Assembly: GCA_016785225.1 (NCBI GenBank)
Contig: JAFBJZ010000603.1
Coordinates: 1,155,001-1,219,000 of the forward strand
Source: Psettodes erumei
Lineage: Eukaryota > Chordata > Actinopteri > Pleuronectiformes > Psettodidae
Reading direction: 5' to 3'
DNA: 64,000 bases
A program made the position numbers and the translations under genes. This document shows, piece by piece, positions 61,382 to 64,000 of the stretch. The notes beneath the pieces are model-generated. The model was given only the letters and a program-made list of their open reading frames with translations. It was not told the DNA's origin and ran no database searches. The first letter of the stretch is position 1, and each line of letters begins with the position of its first letter.

Positions 61382-63656
61382 AAAAACAACCCATATGCGT
61401 TGCATGTGCGCGCGCATCGTCGCAGGCGCAGCGTGCCGTGCATTATCTCCACACAGCCACCTGTTTATATGAAGGGAGTCGACAAAACATCGTATGAATT
61501 CCAATAAGGCTCGCCCTCAGAGAACACGCACTTCATCGCCGCGAAGCTCGCGCTGTTCGCCCTAATCTAAATCCCTGCATGAGTGCGCGTGTGTGTGAGG
61601 GAGAGAGAGAGAGAGAGACGGGAGAGCCGTGGCGAGGAGGCAGATTATAAATGACGGTTTCCAGCGGAGTGGGGTTAAGATAGCGGCTCTTCAGTATCGA
61701 CGAGGGGACTGGTGGCAGGGTTACGCCGCCGCGCCGGCAGGTGAGTCGGAGATCCGGAGGGCCGCGTCCAGAACGCGCCGTCCCACGCGACGGTGGAGCG
61801 GGTTTTGGACCGGAGATCAAAGTTCAAACGACCTTTCCGCCGAACCCGAACGAGGAGGGCGGCTCCTCCGCCACGCTCGAGACGCAGTATTTGAGCAGTC
61901 GCCTCACGCGCCGCTCCCATTTTCAGCCAGGAAATAAGACTTTTTAAACTGGAAACGTGTGGAGAATTAAAGCTGCTAATCCCCAGGATTAATACAATTG
62001 AGTTTGCTCGATTTTTGGTAATGCCCCGTTTCCTAAGCTTTGCCCATTAGGCACCTGCTGCTGTCACACTCCGATGGCTTCGCGGGAAATTGGCTGGTTT
62101 TAGGAGGGCGAGGGTACGCCAGGGCATTCCAGCTGAAACACAGAAAACCGCTGCTGCGTTCGACACACACTGCTCGTCGATGCCGAGCACAGGTGCGGCC
62201 CTCCACCACCTGGCGGCGGGGGGGGGTCATGTCAGCAGGAGCCTGCAGTCGCGCACGCACGGTCTTTACAGATTCTTAGCAACGCTGCACAATTTGTGTT
62301 TCACCGCCACAGACTGAATTGTGTGTTTGATTAGTTCACATTCGTTGGAGAACAGTGTGACAGAGTTTTTAATTTACGCTTCCAGGCGGTGTTAGGTAAA
62401 ATAGCAGTCACAGTCACGCGCACACACACGCGCGCGCGATGATAAAACAGCAGCTGTGGAGTCACTGGGACCTGTAGGTGGCGACACCGACATGCCTATT
62501 CTCCGTCTGGGTTTATGATGGAGGCCGGGGAGAAAGGGGGGGGAGGCGTAGGTCTCGATCCACAGTTGACTACACGCTGCACAGGTGCCAGGACCAGGCC
62601 TTCCATGCCGTTCCAGCTTTGTTTAATTCACTGAAGCAGAGACTTGTGATTGCTGTGAGAAGAATCCCCCCCCCCCAACTTGCTTCATGTTGTATTCACT
62701 CTGATCAGCCTCTCTGGGCATCAGAGACTTGTAGGGAGAAAAAAAATCACAAGGAGCCCAGCGCTGACCAATCGCATGGTTTCTTCCTAGCTGCGGTCGC
62801 CCCGACGAGTTCATGTATTTTATTTTTTTCTTCCTTTTGATGAGGAACAGGATGGCCACGTACGCACCCGCGCGCTTTCGCACTTTCGCGAGCTCTGCTC
62901 GTCGGTCTGGCGCGCGAGTCATTATCTCCTCCCTCGTTTCCTCCTCCTGCCCCCGCCCCATGTTGCCCCGCCACGGGGGAAAGTACCAGTCACTTCATTA
63001 TATCTACAGCGATGCCTCTACTGACCCTGTTCTCGTTTCTCCAGCCCCCCCCACACACACACACACACACTTACCCAGCGCCATCTCCGCGTGCGCCGCC
63101 CCCCGGGGAGGAGAAGTAGTAATTAGTATGCTGATGCACGAGCCGGCGGTGTTGCCATAACTAGTTAAACAGCCCCCCCCCCCCGCGGTGTGGCAGAGCG
63201 CCGGAGAAGCCTCTGACGTGCTTGCGTGCGCGTCTCATAATGAGGCTGAAGTAACGCAGCGGTACATACTGTTCTTGTCACAGTGAAAGGTATAACGCTG
63301 ATGGCAGATGCTCTCGCTATGTGGTCTAGTACTGACTCACTCTCATCTATCTGTCTGTCTGTCTGCCTCTCTATACGTGCGTGTGTGTGTGTGTGTGTGT
63401 GTGTGGGGGGGGGGTTGCAGTTACATAAGAATCCACACAGATTCCTGGGATGTGCGCCGTGTTCGTTTCTGCGAGCAAAGGAGCGAGGGAGTGTTACCAT
63501 GACGATGGCATTAGAAACCAACCCGACATCAAACCGCGCGTGTGTATATATTTGTGCCTTCCCGTTGTGTTTTTGCGCGAGCGCGCTTCTCCTGCGATCG
63601 CTTCCGCCCGAGAGCCGAGTCTGGAGAACCGCGCGGGCCCCTTGGTGCAGTGAAAG

Positions 63657-63693
63657 AGAAGAAGAAGAAGAAGAAGAAGAAGAAGAAGAAGAG
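63657..63693. repeat. (GAA)n microsatellite
   Basis: About twelve GAA/AGA units; a purine-only run of the triplex-prone type. Confidence 0.95.
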
Positions 63694-64000
63694 TGGGGGG
63701 TGATGGAGAGATTTGCTGCTGGAAACGAGCTGGAGAGGACAGGATGGAGAGGGGAAAATGAGGATGATGGGGAAGTTAATTAGAGGGAGGGAAATACTGA
63801 TTGTGGACCCAGATGTTTGGAAGTGGTCCGTCGATAACCCCCCCACCTCCACCACCACCACCACCACCCACCCACCCACCCACCCATTTCCCTTTCACGC
63901 CTTTGAATATGCCGTTTTGTCGGTGCTGTGAGGAGCCTGCACACCTTTGCCAGAGCTATGAGTAAGCGGTGTGTGGGCTTCTGTGCGTGAATGTGACTGC

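Larger units (their letters stand above)
55846..64000. other. About 8 kb without a recognisable gene
   Basis: No exon chain or domain recognised on either strand. GC-rich patches alternate with microsatellites: (GT)n near 56836 and 60978-61003, (CAA)n 61357-61381, (CA)n 63052-63070, (GT)n 63378-63404, (GAA)n 63657-63693, (CCA)/(CACC)n 63848-63892. Repeat debris lies at about 57535-57600 and 57890-57935. Confidence 0.45.

Overview
This is vertebrate, almost certainly percomorph-type teleost, genomic DNA. It has compact multi-exon genes with GT-AG introns, abundant CA/GT microsatellites, decayed copies of interspersed repeats common in fish genomes, and a tandem pair of wnt8a genes, an arrangement known from teleosts. 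I rebuilt gene models by hand, joining exons only where splice phase and protein homology agreed.

Layout. 1626-9930 (+): afap1l1, 18 coding exons, 746 aa. 11528-16564 (-): gabrp (GABA-A receptor pi), 9 coding exons, 450 aa, tail to tail with afap1l1. 16565-34020: about 17 kb with no gene that I can support, holding microsatellites and repeat fragments. 34733-36123 (-): foxi1, two exons, with a one-base frameshift at the start of the forkhead domain. 37482-37902 (+): syce3, 96 aa. 38347-39464 (+): a 67-aa two-exon gene, possibly the C5orf58 counterpart. 39687-42425 (-): lcp2 (SLP-76 family), 12 exons, unusually short and without linker tyrosines. 44136/44278-46213 (-) and 46789-48780 (-): two tandem wnt8a genes with identical exon structure, each with its own TATA-like box and poly(A) signal. 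About 50993-52001: a roughly 1-kb hAT-like non-autonomous element. 53316-53731 (-): a beta-thymosin. About 55-64 kb: no gene seen, only microsatellites, repeat fragments and one diverged repeat pair of unknown nature.

The block gabrp - foxi1 - small ORF - lcp2 resembles what I recall of human 5q35.1 (FOXI1, C5orf58, LCP2, GABRP). AFAP1L1 (5q32) and WNT8A (5q31) also lie on human 5q, so the window looks like a rearranged piece of that ancestral segment. The genes do not form one pathway: cytoskeletal adaptor, chloride channel, ear/ionocyte transcription factor, meiotic protein, lymphocyte adaptor, Wnt ligands and actin-monomer buffer.

Most worth checking: (i) the tyrosine-free linker of the SLP-76-like protein, (ii) apparent frame breaks in foxi1 and the second wnt8a together with a missing splice acceptor in lcp2, which may be assembly indels or real, (iii) separate promoters and poly(A) signals for the two wnt8a genes, (iv) a phase-supported GC-AG intron in afap1l1, and (v) the diverged repeat pair near 55.4 and 55.7 kb. 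I found no convincing wholly new biological system.
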